Under the pieces are notes generated by a model. That model was not told where the DNA came from and searched no databases. It was given only the letters and a program-made list of their open reading frames with translations. 6,279 nt of DNA, taken from JAUSPI01 sp964650385. GTDB taxonomy: Bacteria; Desulfobacterota; Syntrophia; Syntrophales; JADFWA01. Position numbers and translations under genes: made by a program. Location: assembly GCA_964650385.1 (NCBI GenBank), contig CAZYTP010000120.1, positions 1 to 6,279 on the forward strand. The letters run 5' to 3'. Positions 4,779 through 6,279 of this stretch are shown here, in pieces (position 1 is the first letter of the stretch; each line of letters begins with the position of its first letter).

Positions 4779-4806
4779 ATTGCCGCGTCGCTTAGCTCCT
4801 CGCAAT
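4779..4806. repeat. ATTGC...GCAAT palindromic interspersed repeat
   Basis: ATTGCCGCGTCGCTTAGCTC then CTCGCAAT: outer arms ATTGC (4779-4783) and GCAAT (4802-4806) are perfect, with partly paired GCG/CGC inside, followed by GACC. Sequences of the form ATTGC-CGTCGCTTCGCTCC-TCGCAATGAC recur as short intergenic palindromes in many bacterial genomes, and this looks like one such copy in the hicB-recQ gap. Confidence 0.55.
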
Positions 4807-4880
4807 GACCAGAAACGTAGTTATGCAAACCTCTCATGTGAAAATGACTCTAAGATTGGCAGAAAGACAAACATCGGACT

Positions 4881-6279
4881 ATGATAGACAGGGCAAAGAC
4901 TATTCTCGGGGATGTATTCGGATATGATGAATTCAGGCCTCTTCAAAGAGAAATTATAGGAAATGTTCTCAAGAAAAGAGACACGCTCGTTATTATGCCT
5001 ACGGGAGGGGGAAAATCGCTCTGTTATCAAATCCCCGCCCTCATTTTTAAGGGTTTGACCGTTGTTGTTTCGCCTCTGATTTCGCTGATGAAGGATCAGG
5101 TGGAACAATTAGCGGAACTTGATGTCCCTGCGATATTCCTGAACAGTTCATTGTCTAATGAAGAATATAACCGCAATGTGGAGCGTCTGAGGAAAAACGG
5201 GGTCAAATTGCTTTACCTTGCCCCGGAAGCCCTTCTAACACCGAGGATGTTGTCGCTGCTTTCCTCGCTCCAGGTTGATTGTCTGGCAATAGATGAAGCC
5301 CATTGTATTTCGGAATGGGGACACGATTTTCGACCGGAATACAGGCAGCTTGTTGAAGTCAAGTCTCGTTTCCCTTCTGCTACGTGTATCGCTCTTACGG
5401 CAACGGCAACACCGAGAGTTCAGGAAGATATAAAAAGCAACCTCAAATTTGATGCCTCAAATGAATTTATCGCCAGCTTTAACAGGGAAAACCTGTTCAT
5501 TCAGATCACTCCGAAAAACAAGCCGGTCTCACAAACCATAGAATTTCTCGAGAAGTATCCGAATCAATCGGGCATCATTTACTGTTTTTCCCGCAGACAG
5601 GTGGATGATCTGTATGAGATATTGAAAAGCAAGGGGTATTCCGTCAGGCCCTATCATGCCGGATTATCCGACGTAGAGCGCACACGAAATCAGGAATTGT
5701 TTATCAGGGATGATGTGCAGATTATAGTTGCCACAATCGCCTTCGGAATGGGAATCAACAAACCCAATGTCCGCTTCGTTATTCATTTTGATCTTCCTAA
5801 AAATATTGATACCTACTATCAGGAAATCGGTCGAGCCGGACGCGATGGATTGAGGGCCCATTGCCTGTTATTGTTCAGCTATGCTGATATTCGGAAAATT
5901 AAGTATTTCATAAACCAGAAAGACGATAATGAACAACGCATTGCCAACATCCATCTCAATGCCATGTTGCAATTTACCGAAACAGAGGTGTGTCGCCGCC
6001 GGCCTCTCCTGACATATTTCGGAGAAGATTATTCTACTGAAAAATGTGATATGTGCGACAACTGCCTGGCGGGAGAAAGAAAACTTGTGGACATCACCGT
6101 TCCGGCCCAGAAGTTTTTCTCATGCGTAAAGCGTACCGATGAGGTATTCGGAGCGAATCATATTATTGATGTTTTGCGCGGCTCACAATCACAGAAGGTG
6201 TTGAAGTTCGGACACGAAAATCTATCAACTCACGGTATCGGAAAAGAGTATTCAAGAAAACAGTGGTTTCATCTTGCGC
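4881..6279 (+). CDS. recQ: ATP-dependent DNA helicase RecQ (3' partial)
   Basis: The frame opens after a TAA at 4851-4853; ATG 4881 is the first start codon in it, giving 466 residues before the window ends. Superfamily 2 helicase motifs are all present: motif 0 YDEFRPLQREII (15-26), Walker A MPTGGGKS (39-46), DEAH (139-142 region) with the RecQ aromatic loop CISEWGHDFRPEY, TATATP motif III (173-178), motif IV IIYCFSRRQ (232-240), motif V ATIAFGMGINKP (284-295) and motif VI QEIGRAGRDG (314-323, arginine finger). The RQC zinc site is complete: C371 in EVCRRRPLLTYFGE, then C389, C392, C395 in KCDMCDNC. The sequence stops in the winged-helix part (GIGKEYSRKQWFHLA); the HRDC domain, if any, lies beyond. 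RecQ unwinds 3'-5' at forks and breaks in the RecF pathway and in suppression of illegitimate recombination. The SD is weak. No frameshift or missing catalytic residue is seen. Reverse-strand frames 4821-5108 and 5664-5861 are shadows. Confidence 0.97.
   Translation, partial: MIDRAKTILGDVFGYDEFRPLQREIIGNVLKKRDTLVIMPTGGGKSLCYQIPALIFKGLTVVVSPLISLMKDQVEQLAELDVPAIFLNSSLSNEEYNRNVERLRKNGVKLLYLAPEALLTPRMLSLLSSLQVDCLAIDEAHCISEWGHDFRPEYRQLVEVKSRFPSATCIALTATATPRVQEDIKSNLKFDASNEFIASFNRENLFIQITPKNKPVSQTIEFLEKYPNQSGIIYCFSRRQVDDLYEILKSKGYSVRPYHAGLSDVERTRNQELFIRDDVQIIVATIAFGMGINKPNVRFVIHFDLPKNIDTYYQEIGRAGRDGLRAHCLLLFSYADIRKIKYFINQKDDNEQRIANIHLNAMLQFTETEVCRRRPLLTYFGEDYSTEKCDMCDNCLAGERKLVDITVPAQKFFSCVKRTDEVFGANHIIDVLRGSQSQKVLKFGHENLSTHGIGKEYSRKQWFHLA

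Noticed and set aside
1..6279. CRISPR array, tRNA or rRNA genes
   Set aside because: No regularly spaced direct repeats, no cloverleaf and no rRNA-like stretch was seen on either strand.

Overview
The window looks like an accessory region of a Gram-negative bacterium. It has an ATGA-coupled periplasmic protein plus NicO-type metal permease pair, a hicBA toxin-antitoxin module, palindromic repeats, remains of an IS200-like/REP-associated transposase, and the 5' part of recQ. I cannot name the phylum from sequence alone. The repeat and RAYT content would fit an uncultured Desulfobacterota-like or candidate-phylum genome, but this is inference. Base composition is mosaic: the methyltransferase and metal-transport genes are clearly AT-rich, the group II intron is GC-rich, and hicBA, the nuclease-like gene and recQ are intermediate. 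This suggests several acquisitions.

Layout. 1-186 (+): the last 61 codons of an unrecognised gene that enters from outside the window and converges on, and overlaps, a class I SAM methyltransferase gene (170-808, -). 808-1139: a debris zone with the first ~23 codons of a RAYT/IS200-like transposase fused to unrelated sequence (824-934, -), then a short structured segment that resembles the 5' end of a group II intron (about 1004-1100, +). 1139-2643 (-): a two-gene metal-transport operon, a DUF1007 periplasmic protein overlapping a NicO-family permease. 2684-2746: a bulged inverted repeat. 2755-3497 (+): a complete-looking group II intron of the IIC type with no intron-encoded protein. The intron lies antisense in the 3' end of a PD-(D/E)XK nuclease-like gene (3416-3994, -), whose last 26 codons are now intron antisense sequence. 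4050-4119: a 70-bp element with 15-bp terminal inverted repeats. 4231-4625 (-): hicB and hicA, overlapping by ATGA. 4626-4880: divergent intergenic region with a dyad (possible HicB operator) and an ATTGC...GCAAT palindrome. 4881-6279 (+): recQ, running off the window inside its winged-helix region.

Functionally the DUF1007/NicO pair should move a divalent metal (Ni, Co or Zn) across the inner membrane; HicBA is a self-contained mRNA-interferase module; RecQ is housekeeping DNA repair. No single multi-gene novel system is evident. The most unusual part is the IEP-less class C intron, lying next to a bulged stem-loop and replacing the C-terminus of a nuclease-like protein, together with fragments of at least one other mobile element.
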